Source: Bradyrhizobium sp. JYMT SZCCT0428 (lineage in GTDB: Bacteria > Pseudomonadota > Alphaproteobacteria > Rhizobiales > Xanthobacteraceae). From it: a stretch of 64,000 nt of DNA. The notes under the pieces are model-generated. The model was not told the DNA's origin. It made no database searches and saw only the letters and a list, made by a program, of their open reading frames with translations. Made by a program: the position numbers and the translations under genes. Location of the stretch: contig NZ_JAFCLS010000006.1 of assembly GCF_018131075.1 (NCBI RefSeq), positions 62,001 to 126,000 of the forward strand, given 5' to 3'. Positions 1 through 9,639 of the stretch are shown one piece after another. The number at the start of each line of letters is the position of its first letter. Position 1 is the first letter of the stretch.

Positions 1-1748
<1,748 letters not shown>

Positions 1749-1767
1749 TTTCAGTCAGTGCTGACTG

Positions 1768-1797
1768 TCATTGCCGGGCTTGACCCGGCAATCCATC
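1768..1797. repeat. Dispersed palindrome, single arm
   Basis: TTGCCGGG-CTTGA-CCCGGCAA forms an 8-bp stem with a 5-nt loop, followed by ATCCATCC. The same core recurs at about 2029, 5345, 6361, 8552 and 12038 with small variations, always between genes. It belongs to a REP-like family. Confidence 0.7.
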
Positions 1798-1805
1798 CAA
1801 AAGCA

Positions 1806-1834
1806 AAACGGCGGGCCTAGGCCCGCCGTTTTTG
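1806..1834 (+). terminator. Rho-independent terminator of rpoD
   Basis: AACGGCGGGC-CTAG-GCCCGCCGTT followed by a run of T. This is a near-perfect GC-rich hairpin about 60 bp after the rpoD stop and is the obvious end of that transcript. Confidence 0.85.
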
Positions 1835-1924
1835 TTTGTTGCGCGATCGCGCCTGCACGTGCCTTGCATCAAGCTGCCGCCGCGATGAGCGCGATGAGAC
1901 CGGATCACGCTGCCTCCACGCCGC

Positions 1925-2115
1925 CGGTGCGCTCCCTCTCCCGCGCTTGCGGGGGAGGGCCGGGGTGGGGGTGCCTCCGCGAGTCACGCTGAGTCACAGG
2001 GGCGAGGATCGTCCAGCATTCACAATCGTCATGCCCGGGCTTGACCCGGGCATCCACGTCTTGGTTTCAACTAATCAAGAAAGACGTGGATGGCCGGGAC
2101 AAGCCCGGCCATGAC
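1925..2115. repeat. Composite intergenic repeat block
   Basis: A CTCCC...GGGGGAGGG element (about 1930-1960) is followed by a two-armed element at 2029-2115. The left arm (GTCATGCCCGGGCTTGACC...GTCTT) and the right arm (AAGACGTGGATGGCCGGG...CATGAC) are inverted copies that could fold into one long cruciform. I see no gene between rpoD and 2123 apart from these repeats. Confidence 0.65.
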
Positions 2116-2122
2116 GAAAACC

Positions 2123-2359
2123 CTACTTCTTCTTCGCCCCGACCCGGCTGATGCTCTTGATCTCCAGCGGCGTGCGGCCGGATTTCTCGGCGATCTCGCG
2201 GTCCTGCTCGAGGATGAACGCGCGCGCCGGCTCGTCGCCGTCGAGCCCGCCGAGCAATTCGGCAGGCACGCGCCGGTTGGAGCGCTGCGAGTCGTCCTCA
2301 TAGACGACATTGAAGAAGGCAAACTCGCCTTTGGGATTGGTCCCGGGTTTCTTGGCCAT
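2123..2359 (-). CDS. Conserved small hypothetical protein (78 aa)
   Basis: Function unknown. The protein starts MAKKPGTNPKGEFAFFNVVYEDD and ends in a basic VGAKKK tail. It has no signal peptide or membrane segment and a charged, probably cytosolic composition (RRVPAELLGGLDGDEPAR). I recall near-identical short proteins in Bradyrhizobium genomes but cannot name the family. The opposite strand is open over the same bases, but that frame lacks a start near a ribosome-binding site and its downstream part is the DUF817 gene. The minus call is therefore preferred. Confidence 0.7.
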   Translation of the reverse strand: MAKKPGTNPKGEFAFFNVVYEDDSQRSNRRVPAELLGGLDGDEPARAFILEQDREIAEKSGRTPLEIKSISRVGAKKK

Positions 2360-2488
2360 GCGGGCTTGTCCTCGATAAGGACGCCGCTGTCAAAGAAAAA
2401 TGAGGGACGCATAGACGGCGCGCAAACTGAGCGAAATCTGCAAATATTCGCCTACTTTGCACCGCGTTCCGCCGCCACCGTCGATGGC

Positions 2489-3439
2489 ATGCATCGCGAC
2501 CCCGATCAAACCCCCGACACGCCAGAGCTGAGCGCCGCCGCGATCTGGCCGCCGCTTCGTCCGTTCATCTCGGGCGAGCGGCGCGTTGGCCGCTTGAAGG
2601 CGCAGCGGCGGTGGACGGCATGGCTTTACGAGTTCCTGCGCTTCGGGCTGAAGCAGGGCTGGGCCTGCCTGTTCGGCGGCATCGCGGTGGCGCTGATGAT
2701 CGCGACCTGGCGCTACTATCCGGCGGATGCAGTAGTTCCGCGTTACGACTTCCTGCTTCTGTGCATGATCGCCGTCCAGGCAGCACTGCTCGCAGGCCGG
2801 CTGGAGACATCAGACGAGGCAAAGATCATCCTGATCTATCACGTGGTCGGCACCGCGATGGAGGTCTTCAAGACTTCGATGGGCTCCTGGATTTACCCGG
2901 AGGCGAGCTTCTTCCGCATCGGCGGCGTGCCGCTGTTTACCGGCTTCATGTATTCCTGCATCGGCAGCTATCTCTGCCGCGCCTGGCGCCTGTTCGATTT
3001 TCGGTTCTCAAATCATCCGCGGCGGCGCAGCCTGATCGTGCTCAGCATTGCGGCCTATCTCAACTTCTTCACCCACCATTTCATTGTCGATCCGCGCTGG
3101 CTGCTATTCGCAGCATCAGCGTGGCTGTTCGGCCGCACCACGATCCATTTCAGGGTCTGGCACGAGCCCCGCACGATGCCGATGCTGCTCAGCCTCCTGC
3201 TGGTGTCCGTGTTCATCTGGCTGTCGGAAAACATCGGGACATTCACGAAAATCTGGCTCTATCCGTCGCAGCGGCATGGCTGGTCGATGGTCTCCATCGA
3301 CAAGCTCGGCTCCTGGTTTCTGCTGCTGATCATCAGCTACACGCTGGTGAGTTTGATCAATGCGCCGCGTGCGATGAACACGGCGCGAAGCAGCACTGGT
3401 TCACGCCCAGCCGGTGCGGCTGCAACGACTTCTGCGTGA
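2489..3439 (+). CDS. DUF817 family integral membrane protein
   Basis: A polytopic membrane protein of about 316 residues. It reads as the DUF817 family (YoaT-like), whose biochemical role is unknown. About eight hydrophobic segments follow a cytosolic N terminus (MHRDPDQTPDTPEL...), with short polar loops containing SDEAKIILIYHVVGTAMEVFKTSMGSW and NFFTHHFIVDPRW, two stretches typical of the family. The frame is open further upstream to 2090, but those residues have no homologous look and overlap the minus-strand gene, so Met at 2489 is chosen. The stop lies 4 bp from the convergent OmpA-like gene. Confidence 0.8.
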   Translation: MHRDPDQTPDTPELSAAAIWPPLRPFISGERRVGRLKAQRRWTAWLYEFLRFGLKQGWACLFGGIAVALMIATWRYYPADAVVPRYDFLLLCMIAVQAALLAGRLETSDEAKIILIYHVVGTAMEVFKTSMGSWIYPEASFFRIGGVPLFTGFMYSCIGSYLCRAWRLFDFRFSNHPRRRSLIVLSIAAYLNFFTHHFIVDPRWLLFAASAWLFGRTTIHFRVWHEPRTMPMLLSLLLVSVFIWLSENIGTFTKIWLYPSQRHGWSMVSIDKLGSWFLLLIISYTLVSLINAPRAMNTARSSTGSRPAGAAATTSA

Positions 3440-3443
3440 CACT

Positions 3444-4385
3444 TTACGGCGCCACCAACTCCACCCGCCTGTTCATCGCCCGTCCCGCCTCACTCGCATT
3501 CGACCCCACCGGCGACAGATGCGCGACGCCCGCGGTGCGCAGCCGCGGCGCGCCGATATGATATGTCTTCACCAGCTCTTCGGCGATCGCCTCGGCGCGG
3601 CGGCGCGAGAGGTCTAGGTTGTAGGTGTAGGGGCCCTGGCTGTCGGTGTGGCCGACGATGAAGACATTGAGCGCCACTTGCGAAGCCATCAGCTTCGCGA
3701 TCTGTTCGAGGGTGGGGCGGCTCTCGGGCCTGATGACGGCCTTGTCGGTGTCGAAGTAGATGCCGTAGAGCGCGACGCGGCCGGTCTCGCGCAGGCCCTT
3801 CTCCATGACGGTGGCATCCACCATCTTGTTCTCGATTGCGCCGAGTTCGGCGATCGTGAGCTGCGCGTAGATATCGCTGTTGTTCTCGCTGACGACGACG
3901 CTGGCATAGGTCTCGCGTCCGTTCTCGCTCTTGCGCGCCGAAAAGTAATGGTAGTTGAAGCCGTCCACCCACATCTGCGGAATCGGCAGCGCCTCGATCG
4001 CCTCGGTGAAGGGTATACCGCCGCAGGCGTCAGTGTCGCAGCTCAGCAGCGTCTCGAATCCGGCCTTTGTCAGTTGGGTCTCGAAATTCCGGGATACCTC
4101 GACGATCGATGGACCGGGAGCAGAGCGATAGGCGATGCGGGTGATGCGGCCTTCGAGGCGCGGCGTATCCGATGGCTTGCCGTCCTTGAAGGGGGCCGCC
4201 TGCATGCGCGCGACATCGAAACTCTTCACCTGGTGTCCTGAGATCACGCTGCCGGCGAAGCGGCCGATGCCGGGAAAATCCTTTGAGCCCGCGACATCGC
4301 GGGTCTGCGCCAGGGCCACGGCCGGCGCGAGCGACAAGGCGAGGAGGACGAGGAGCGGCTTGATGATCGCGTGGGGGAGGGCCAT
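3444..4385 (-). CDS. OmpA family protein with N-terminal DUF4892-like domain
   Basis: A predicted envelope protein of 313 aa. The N terminus (MALPHAIIKPLLVLLALSLAPAVALAQ) is a Sec signal peptide cleaved after ALA. The middle domain holds two cysteines (LLSCDTDACGG), probably a disulfide, and resembles DUF4892, a domain often fused to OmpA modules. The last ~110 residues are an OmpA/MotB peptidoglycan-binding domain (YFDTDKAVIRPES, IVGHTDSQGPYTYNLDLSRRRA). The frame is open upstream to 5186, but that part is antisense to the transglycosylase. Met at 4385 starts a clean signal peptide. The gene is divergent from the lytic transglycosylase at 4503, so both act on the cell wall. Confidence 0.85.
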   Translation of the reverse strand: MALPHAIIKPLLVLLALSLAPAVALAQTRDVAGSKDFPGIGRFAGSVISGHQVKSFDVARMQAAPFKDGKPSDTPRLEGRITRIAYRSAPGPSIVEVSRNFETQLTKAGFETLLSCDTDACGGIPFTEAIEALPIPQMWVDGFNYHYFSARKSENGRETYASVVVSENNSDIYAQLTIAELGAIENKMVDATVMEKGLRETGRVALYGIYFDTDKAVIRPESRPTLEQIAKLMASQVALNVFIVGHTDSQGPYTYNLDLSRRRAEAIAEELVKTYHIGAPRLRTAGVAHLSPVGSNASEAGRAMNRRVELVAP

Positions 4386-4502
4386 TCGGAAAATCTCTGC
4401 ATTTTTGGGAAAGATACCGGCCAAGCGGCCCTGCCGCAACGCTCGAAGCGCGGCGGCAGACGTGCTAGAAGCCGACCTGATATTCCGGCACCCACACTGA
4501 AG

Positions 4503-5318
4503 ATGGTTTCCCCCATGCACGTCTTTCGCCATGCCTTTGCCTGCTGCTCCCTTGTTCTTGCCGTTTTTCTTGCGTCGTTCTCGCAAGGATATGCCGCGCA
4601 ATGCGGCAACTCCGCCGCCGGCTTTGAGGCCTGGAAGCAGTCGTTCGCCGGCGAAGCGCGGGCCAAGGGCATCAGCGCCGGGACCATCCAGGCCTTGATG
4701 GCGACGAACTACGCGCAGGCGACCATCAACGCCGATCGCGGCCAGCGCAGTTTTCAGCTGTCGCTCGATCAGTTTCTCGCCAAGCGCGGCGCCAACGCGA
4801 TCGTCGCCAAGGGGCGTCAGTTGAAGAATTCGCAGGCCGCGCTGTTTTCCTCCATCCAGCAGCGCTATGGCGTGCCGCCGGGACCGCTGCTCGCGATCTG
4901 GGGCATGGAGACCGGCTTCGGCGCCGTGCGCGGCAACCAGAACATGCTCTCGTCGATCACGACGCTGGCCTATGACTGCCGGCGCACGGCCTACTTCACC
5001 GAGCACCTTTACGCGGCGCTGCAATTGATCGATCGCGGCGTGCTGTCGCCGAACCAGCGCGGCTCCATGCACGGCGAAGTCGGCCAGACCCAGTTCATGC
5101 CCAAGGCGATCCTGGCCTACGGCACCGGCAATCTGGAAAACTCCGCCAATGCGCTGAGCTCGGCCGCGAATTTCCTCAAGGCCCATGGCTGGCGCGCCGG
5201 CGCCGGCTACCAGCCCGGCGAACCCAACTTCGCCGCGATCCAGGCCTGGAACGCCGCGGGGGTCTATCAGAAGGCGATTGCGCTGATGGGCCGGCAGATC
5301 GATGGCGGGAGTGAGTGA
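4503..5318 (+). CDS. Lytic murein transglycosylase, MltB family (copy 1)
   Basis: A periplasmic muramidase of glycoside hydrolase family 103. It cleaves the MurNAc-GlcNAc bond and leaves 1,6-anhydro ends. The signal peptide runs from MHVFRHAFACCSLVLAVFLA to about YAAQ. The catalytic glutamate sits in AIWGMETGFGAVRG (about residue 132-136), and the substrate-cleft motif GEVGQTQFMP is present. The C-terminal segment (FLKAHGWRAGAGYQPGEPNF) is also typical. Met at 4503 or 4515 could both start it; either gives the signal peptide. It is followed by a paralogue at 5541, separated only by an intergenic repeat. Confidence 0.9.
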   Translation: MVSPMHVFRHAFACCSLVLAVFLASFSQGYAAQCGNSAAGFEAWKQSFAGEARAKGISAGTIQALMATNYAQATINADRGQRSFQLSLDQFLAKRGANAIVAKGRQLKNSQAALFSSIQQRYGVPPGPLLAIWGMETGFGAVRGNQNMLSSITTLAYDCRRTAYFTEHLYAALQLIDRGVLSPNQRGSMHGEVGQTQFMPKAILAYGTGNLENSANALSSAANFLKAHGWRAGAGYQPGEPNFAAIQAWNAAGVYQKAIALMGRQIDGGSE

Positions 5319-5344
5319 GGGGAGAGGGCAACCTCAAATAAAGC

Positions 5345-5472
5345 TGTCGTCCCGGGCTTGACCCGGGACCCATAGCCACCGGCCGTAGTTGGTTTACACG
5401 CTGGTCGTTATCTTCCTTTTCCTACAACGGGGGCCGCGGAGTATGGGTCCCTGCGTTCGCAGGGACGACAAA
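5345..5472. repeat. Two-armed intergenic palindromic repeat
   Basis: The left arm GTCGTCCCGGGCTTGACCC...CCATAGCC and right arm GGAGTATGGGTCCCTGCG...GGGACGACA are imperfect inverted copies around a ~60-bp spacer. The same design is seen at 12038-12171. It lies between the two transglycosylase genes. Confidence 0.7.
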
Positions 5473-5540
5473 GTATCATCTCCTCCGCACTCCTTTCTCA
5501 TGGCATGATCGACACAACCTGCACGTCACAAGGGATTCGC

Positions 5541-6347
5541 ATGCTCAAGCTTTGTTTGGCCGTTTTGTTCGGCGCCGTCATTGCCGCCAGCCCCGCTCAG
5601 GCCGCCCGCTGCGGCGGCGATTTCAACACCTTCGTGGCGGCGATATCGCAGGAAGCTGCCGCCGCCGGCGTTTCGCAGGGCGTGATTTCGCAGGCGCTGT
5701 CGGGCGTGACGCAGGATCCGGCGGTGCTGGCCTTCGACCGGCGCCAGCGCGGCACCTTCAACAAGACGTTCGAGCAATATGTCTCGACCCGTGTCGGGCC
5801 CGGGCGGATCAAGATGGGACGGCAGATGCTGCTGAAGCACGCCTCGCTGCTGTCGCGGATCGAGAAGCAATACGGCGTGCCGCCGGAGATCATCGTCGCG
5901 ATCTGGGGACTGGAATCCGATTTCGGCAAGGGCGACGTCGGCAAGATGCCGGTCGTCCGTACGCTCGCCACCATGGCGCATGATTGCCGCCGCACCGAAT
6001 TGTTCCAGGGCGAGCTGATCGCCGCGCTGAAGATCGTGCAACGCGGCGACCTGCCGCTGCGCGATCTGATCGGCGCCTTCGCCGGCGAGATCGGCCAGAC
6101 GCAATTTTTGCCGTCGTCCTACATCAAGTACGGCGTCGATTTCGACGGCAACGGCCACGTCGACCTGCGCCACAGCGTCCCCGACGTGCTCGCCTCCACC
6201 GCCAACCTGCTGCACGTCTCCGGCTTCAAGCCCGGCGCGCCCTACAGCGAAGGCACGCCGAATTTCGAAGCGATGCGCGAGTGGAACAGAGCCACGATCT
6301 ATCGCAAGACGATCGGGTACTTTGCGGATCAGCTGGCGGGGCGGTAG
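5541..6347 (+). CDS. Lytic murein transglycosylase, MltB family (copy 2)
   Basis: A paralogue of the preceding gene with the same fold and probable role in peptidoglycan turnover, 268 aa. The signal peptide MLKLCLAVLFGAVIAASPAQAA precedes RCGGDFNTF. The catalytic Glu is at about residue 125 in AIWGLESDFGKGD. GEIGQTQFLP and an FDGNGHVDLRHS segment absent from copy 1 follow. The frame extends to 5505, but Met 5541 begins the signal peptide. The two copies differ clearly, so this is an old duplication rather than a recent one. Confidence 0.9.
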   Translation: MLKLCLAVLFGAVIAASPAQAARCGGDFNTFVAAISQEAAAAGVSQGVISQALSGVTQDPAVLAFDRRQRGTFNKTFEQYVSTRVGPGRIKMGRQMLLKHASLLSRIEKQYGVPPEIIVAIWGLESDFGKGDVGKMPVVRTLATMAHDCRRTELFQGELIAALKIVQRGDLPLRDLIGAFAGEIGQTQFLPSSYIKYGVDFDGNGHVDLRHSVPDVLASTANLLHVSGFKPGAPYSEGTPNFEAMREWNRATIYRKTIGYFADQLAGR

Positions 6348-6360
6348 GTCTCGCTACTCT

Positions 6361-6450
6361 GTCATTGCCGGGCTTGACCCGGCAATCCATCCCCTTCGCG
6401 AGACTCTTTTGAAGATTGATGGATGCCCGGATCAAGTCCGGGCATGACAA
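6361..6450. repeat. Two-armed intergenic palindromic repeat
   Basis: Arms GTCATTGCCGGGCTTGACC and GGATGCCCGGATCAAGTCC...GGGCATGACA flank a short spacer. It is the same family as the elements at 1768 and 2029 and sits directly after the second transglycosylase. Confidence 0.7.
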
Positions 6451-6579
6451 GCTAATGTGCGACAAATCAACCCGACGGGCAAATCAATTCCGCTTTTCAG
6501 AAATCGTGTCAAGTCCAAAATTTCCGAAAATCAAAAATATTTTCCTTCCCTTCCACCCCAAATCACCTGCACATATCTG

Positions 6580-6990
6580 CCCATCCCGTCCCACTCAGAG
6601 GGGCGTCGGCCGTCGTCATGACGAGGGGCGGGTTGCGGTGGACGTTGATGTTGCGATTGACGGTCGCGGCTGAGGCGTACGGCGAAAGCGTGTGGTCCTG
6701 GCGCCCGTAACGGCGTCAAGTCTTTCGGGAGCCAACGCTTCCGGGTGGCGACGGTGGCAATAGAGGCCGTCTCACCGGGGAGAGCGCGTCATAAGCCGTA
6801 AAGTCATTGCGCAGGGAATGTCGGATGTTCTCCGCTGCCCTGTATGCTCGTGTGCAGCATTCTTATGCACAATCGCACGCGAGACCGCGGGTGCAGCGCG
6901 CATCCGGCATTCCCTGCGCCCTCTGAATGGAGGGCGGAACGAATTTGCATAACTCGGGCGAAACGTGCCGCGGGAATGCGAAGGTGTGTT
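6580..6990 (+). repeat. Probable multicopy Bradyrhizobium intergenic segment, structured, function unknown
   Basis: This ~800-bp gap (6348-7150) holds no conventional gene. The stretch about 6600-6990 is rich in short self-complementary runs (for example GGCATTCCCTGCGCCCTC against GCGCAGGGAATGTC). I recognise it from memory as a segment that recurs in many Bradyrhizobium genomes. That recollection is unverified here. It may be a dispersed repeat or an RNA-encoding element. Confidence 0.4.
6618..6710 (+). CDS. Possible 30-aa ORF inside the dispersed segment
   Basis: The frame reads MTRGGLRWTLMLRLTVAAEA then YGESVWSWRP and stop. It has no clear Shine-Dalgarno sequence. I recall similar short peptides annotated repeatedly in Bradyrhizobium, which would reflect copies of the surrounding repeat rather than a proven protein. 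Confidence 0.3.
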   Translation: MTRGGLRWTLMLRLTVAAEAYGESVWSWRP

Positions 6991-7028
6991 TTCTGCTACG
7001 TAGCATCGCTCACGCTACGCGAATGGTC

Positions 7029-7132
7029 GGCTCCCTCCCCCCTTGCGGGGGAGGGCTGGGGAGAGGGGTGGCTCCAAGCGAGACTGCCCGTGAGAACCCC
7101 TCTCCCTAACCCTCCCCCGCAAGGGGGAGGGA
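7029..7132. repeat. Inverted repeat of CCCTCCCCC/GGGGGAGGG type
   Basis: CTCCCTCCCCCCTTGCGGGG...GAGAGGGG on the left is mirrored by CCCCTCTCCC...AAGGGGGAGGG on the right. A shorter relative is at about 1930-1960. The element ends just before the SDR gene's 3' end and could act as a bidirectional transcription barrier. Confidence 0.6.
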
Positions 7133-7150
7133 ACGTACCGGTGCGGTGAG

Positions 7151-7996
7151 CTACTTCACCCCCGCATTGACAGCCTTTTCCAGCCGCTTCGCCAGCACCG
7201 CCCAGTACGTCGCCGGACGAAATCGCTGCAGCAAATCCATGTACCACGCATCGTTGCCGATCAGAATCCGCGGCTGGTTTTTCTCGATGCCGAGGATGAT
7301 GCGCTGTGCCGCCACTGGCGGCGTCGTCTTCGCCACCGCATCGAAGCGGTCGATCGATTGCGCGCGGCGGGCGTTGTCGGTGACGCCGGTGACGGTGCGG
7401 GAATTGCGTACGATGCTGGTGGCGACGCCGCCGGGATGCACCACCGACAATCGCACTGAACTGTTCGCCATCGCGAGCTCGTGCCGCAGGCTTTCCGAGA
7501 AGCCGCGCACCGCGAATTTCGCCGCGCTATAGGCGGTCTGGCCGGGCGGCGCGATGATGCCGAAGATCGAGGAGAGATTGACGATATGCGCCTCGCGCTG
7601 CTTCGCCAGGATCGGCAGGAACGCGCGCGTGCCGTGCACCGTGCCCCAGAAATTGATGTTGAACAGCCAGTCCATCTGCGCCTGTTCGATCTCGCTGAAC
7701 TGGCCGAGCAATGCGACGCCGGCATTGTTGATCACGATGTTCAGCCTGGGATGCGCCGCGCTGGCGGCTTCAGCGAATTCCGCGATCTGGCCGGGTTCGC
7801 CGACATCGACGCGGTGCGTGGTGACCTTGCGCTGGTGCGCCTTCCCGATCTCGGCGGCGACCTGCTGCAACCCGGCCTCGTCGCGGTCGGCCAGCGCGAG
7901 ATCGCAGCCGCGCGCGGCCAGTTCAAGCACCAAAGCGCGGCCGATGCCGCTGGCCGCGCCGGTCACGGCGGCGGCCGATCCATTGATGGCAGTCAT
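7151..7996 (-). CDS. SDR family NAD(P)-dependent oxidoreductase
   Basis: A short-chain dehydrogenase/reductase, 281 aa; substrate unknown. The Rossmann cofactor motif TGAASGIG is at residues 12-19, NNAG near 90, catalytic Ser in NLSSIFG, and the YSAAK catalytic pair near 155. The C-terminal ~80 residues (RFDAVAKTTPPVAAQRIILGIEKNQPRILIG...) are the extension seen in SDRs annotated as acyl or lipid-related reductases, but that does not fix a substrate. No operon partner: the next gene is divergent. Confidence 0.85.
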   Translation of the reverse strand: MTAINGSAAAVTGAASGIGRALVLELAARGCDLALADRDEAGLQQVAAEIGKAHQRKVTTHRVDVGEPGQIAEFAEAASAAHPRLNIVINNAGVALLGQFSEIEQAQMDWLFNINFWGTVHGTRAFLPILAKQREAHIVNLSSIFGIIAPPGQTAYSAAKFAVRGFSESLRHELAMANSSVRLSVVHPGGVATSIVRNSRTVTGVTDNARRAQSIDRFDAVAKTTPPVAAQRIILGIEKNQPRILIGNDAWYMDLLQRFRPATYWAVLAKRLEKAVNAGVK

Positions 7997-8140
7997 GCGA
8001 GGTCAGCTCCAACAGATGAGAAAACAGGCAGGCCGCGTTGCGCGGGTTCCCGCATCTTTCGCAAATTGGAACCGAACATAAAGCTATTTTCCGCTTTAAC
8101 CCCCGTTAGGTTGATGAATACCCATTCAGGAGGGCGACTC

Positions 8141-8536
8141 ATGGGACAATCAAAACCCTTTCGTGCGACCGCACTCGTTGTCGAAGACGATCCGATGCAG
8201 CGGGAAATGATCTGCCTGTTGCTGGAAGAAAGCGACATGGACGTGATCGAGTGCGAAAGCGCGGAGGCCGCCGAACTGGTGCTGGAGGAGGCGGGGGCGA
8301 GCCTCGTGCTTGTCATGACGGACGTCCAGCTCGCCGGCCACAAGAACGGCGTGGAGCTCGCGCATGTCGCCAAGAGATTCAATCCGGACATCGATGTGAT
8401 CGTCACCTCGGGCAAACCGCTGCGGCAGCAGCTGCCGGATGGCGCCAGATTCTGGGCGAAGCCCTGGGCGCCGCTGGACGTGATCCGCGAGGCGGAAAGG
8501 ATGTCGATCGCCTGGAGCCGGATGGGCGAGGCGTAA
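8141..8536 (+). CDS. Single-domain response regulator (receiver only)
   Basis: A CheY-like stand-alone receiver of 131 aa with no output domain, so it should act by protein contact or phosphotransfer. The acidic pair is in VVEDD, the phospho-acceptor Asp61 in MTDVQLAG, and the conserved Lys107 in WAKPW. An AGGAGG ribosome-binding site at 8128-8133, 7 nt upstream, decides the start at 8141 over an in-frame Met at 8114. No histidine kinase is adjacent, so its partner is encoded elsewhere. Confidence 0.85.
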   Translation: MGQSKPFRATALVVEDDPMQREMICLLLEESDMDVIECESAEAAELVLEEAGASLVLVMTDVQLAGHKNGVELAHVAKRFNPDIDVIVTSGKPLRQQLPDGARFWAKPWAPLDVIREAERMSIAWSRMGEA

Positions 8537-8551
8537 GCGGAAATCCATTTA

Positions 8552-8595
8552 CTCGTCATGGCCGGGCTTGACCCGGCCATCCACGTCTTGGCGGC
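8552..8595. repeat. Dispersed palindrome
   Basis: TCATGGCCGGGCTTGACCC then GGCCATCCACGTCTTGG is one arm of the 2029-2115 element. It lies between the receiver and the exporter genes. Confidence 0.65.
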
Positions 8596-8733
8596 AAAGG
8601 CCGGGCGTGACGTAATCAAGCAGAAGCCAGCACGGCTTCGTGATCCCAGGGTTTCGGGTGCGCTGCTTTCGCAACCGGCCGCGCCATGATATGGCCGACC
8701 GGCGCCGCTTTCGCAGCCAATGGGGTCTCGTTG

Positions 8734-9348
8734 ATGACATGGTCCTTCCTGCTTACCACGCTGATCGTGGTCGCATCCCCCGGCACCGGCGTGCTCTACA
8801 CGCTGGCGGTGGCGCTGACGCAAGGCGGCCGCGCCTCGATCGCCGCCGCCTTCGGCTGCACGCTCGGCATCCTGCCGCAGATGCTGGCGGCGATGCTCGG
8901 GCTTGCCGCCGTGCTGCACACCAGCGCATTGGCGTTCGCGGTGCTGAAATGGTGCGGCGTGGTCTATCTGCTCTTCATGGCGTGGCAGGCGCTGCGCGAA
9001 ACCGGCGCGCTTGCGATCGACGCCCGGCCGGCGCCGGGGCGATCGAGCCGGCGGGTGATCGTCACGGCGGTGCTGATCAACATCCTCAACCCAAAGCTCT
9101 CGATCTTTTTCCTCGCCTTCCTGCCGCAGTTCATCGCCGTCGACGAGGCCTATCCGTTGGCGCGGATGCTGGAATTGAGCGGGGTCTTCATGGCGATGAC
9201 GTTTGCGGTGTTCGCGATCTATGGCCTGTTCGCAGCCGGCGTCCGCGACCGCGTCATCACCCGGCCCAGGGTGATGGCCTGGCTGCGCCGCAGCTTTGCG
9301 GCGGGATTTGCCGCGCTGGGCGCGAAGCTGGCGTTTGCGGAGAGATAG
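8734..9348 (+). CDS. LysE/RhtB family translocator
   Basis: An inner-membrane exporter of about 204 aa of the LysE superfamily, which secretes amino acids or related metabolites. The N terminus carries the family signature (VASPGTGVLYTLAVALTQGG), then GCTLGILPQMLAAMLGLAAV. The INILNPKLSIFFLAFLPQF segment is diagnostic. Six hydrophobic segments are visible. Met 8734 is preferred over 8686 because the family starts directly with the first helix (MTWSFLLTTLIVV). Substrate cannot be predicted. Confidence 0.85.
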   Translation: MTWSFLLTTLIVVASPGTGVLYTLAVALTQGGRASIAAAFGCTLGILPQMLAAMLGLAAVLHTSALAFAVLKWCGVVYLLFMAWQALRETGALAIDARPAPGRSSRRVIVTAVLINILNPKLSIFFLAFLPQFIAVDEAYPLARMLELSGVFMAMTFAVFAIYGLFAAGVRDRVITRPRVMAWLRRSFAAGFAALGAKLAFAER

Positions 9349-9386
9349 ACTCAGGGCAAAAAAGGCTCAGCGTATATTCGGGTTAC

Positions 9387-9409
9387 AAAAAAGCGGGCCC
9401 GAGGCCCGC
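9387..9409 (-). terminator. Minus-strand terminator of the Lys/Ala microprotein unit
   Basis: GCGGGCC-CGA-GGCCCGC hairpin at 9393-9409. On the minus strand it is followed by TTTTTT (9392 down to 9387). It has no T run on the plus strand, so it serves the transcript coming from about 9640. Confidence 0.7.
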
Positions 9410-9443
9410 TGCTTTCGAAATCGAATGGTTTTGCAATTGGGAG

Positions 9444-9532
9444 GCTTGAACGTGAAAGCCTTGAACGTATGTAGAGCCTTGAAAGTGCAGCCTTGAAAGT
9501 CGAGCTTTGAAAGTGGCGGCCTTGAAAGTGGA
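9444..9532. repeat. Six degenerate copies of a ~14-nt repeat (GCCTTGAAAGT)
   Basis: GC(C/T)TTGAA(A/C)GT units begin at 9444, 9458, 9476, 9490, 9504 and 9519, spaced 14-18 nt apart. The array lies in the 3' untranslated part of the minus-strand microprotein transcript, between its stop codon and terminator. Confidence 0.65.
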
Positions 9533-9570
9533 AGCCCGGGCGGAACTGAGCGCCCCACCCGGGCTGAAAT

Positions 9571-9639
9571 TCACTTCTTCGACTTCTTGGCCTTCTTCGC
9601 CTTTTTCGCCTTTTTCGCCTTCTTCGCTTTCTTAGCCAT
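9571..9639 (-). CDS. Lys/Ala-repeat microprotein (22 aa)
   Basis: A 22-residue peptide: MAKKA followed by five KKA/KKS-type triplets and ending SKK, so two thirds of the residues are lysine. On the minus strand GAGAGGA stands 7-8 nt before the ATG. A terminator lies 160 bp downstream and the repeat array lies between. The composition matches the tails of histone H1-like or HU-like proteins and suggests binding to DNA, RNA or acidic surfaces; that is inference. Low-complexity sequence could arise by slippage, but the intact start signal and terminator argue for a real gene. Confidence 0.55.
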   Translation of the reverse strand: MAKKAKKAKKAKKAKKAKKSKK

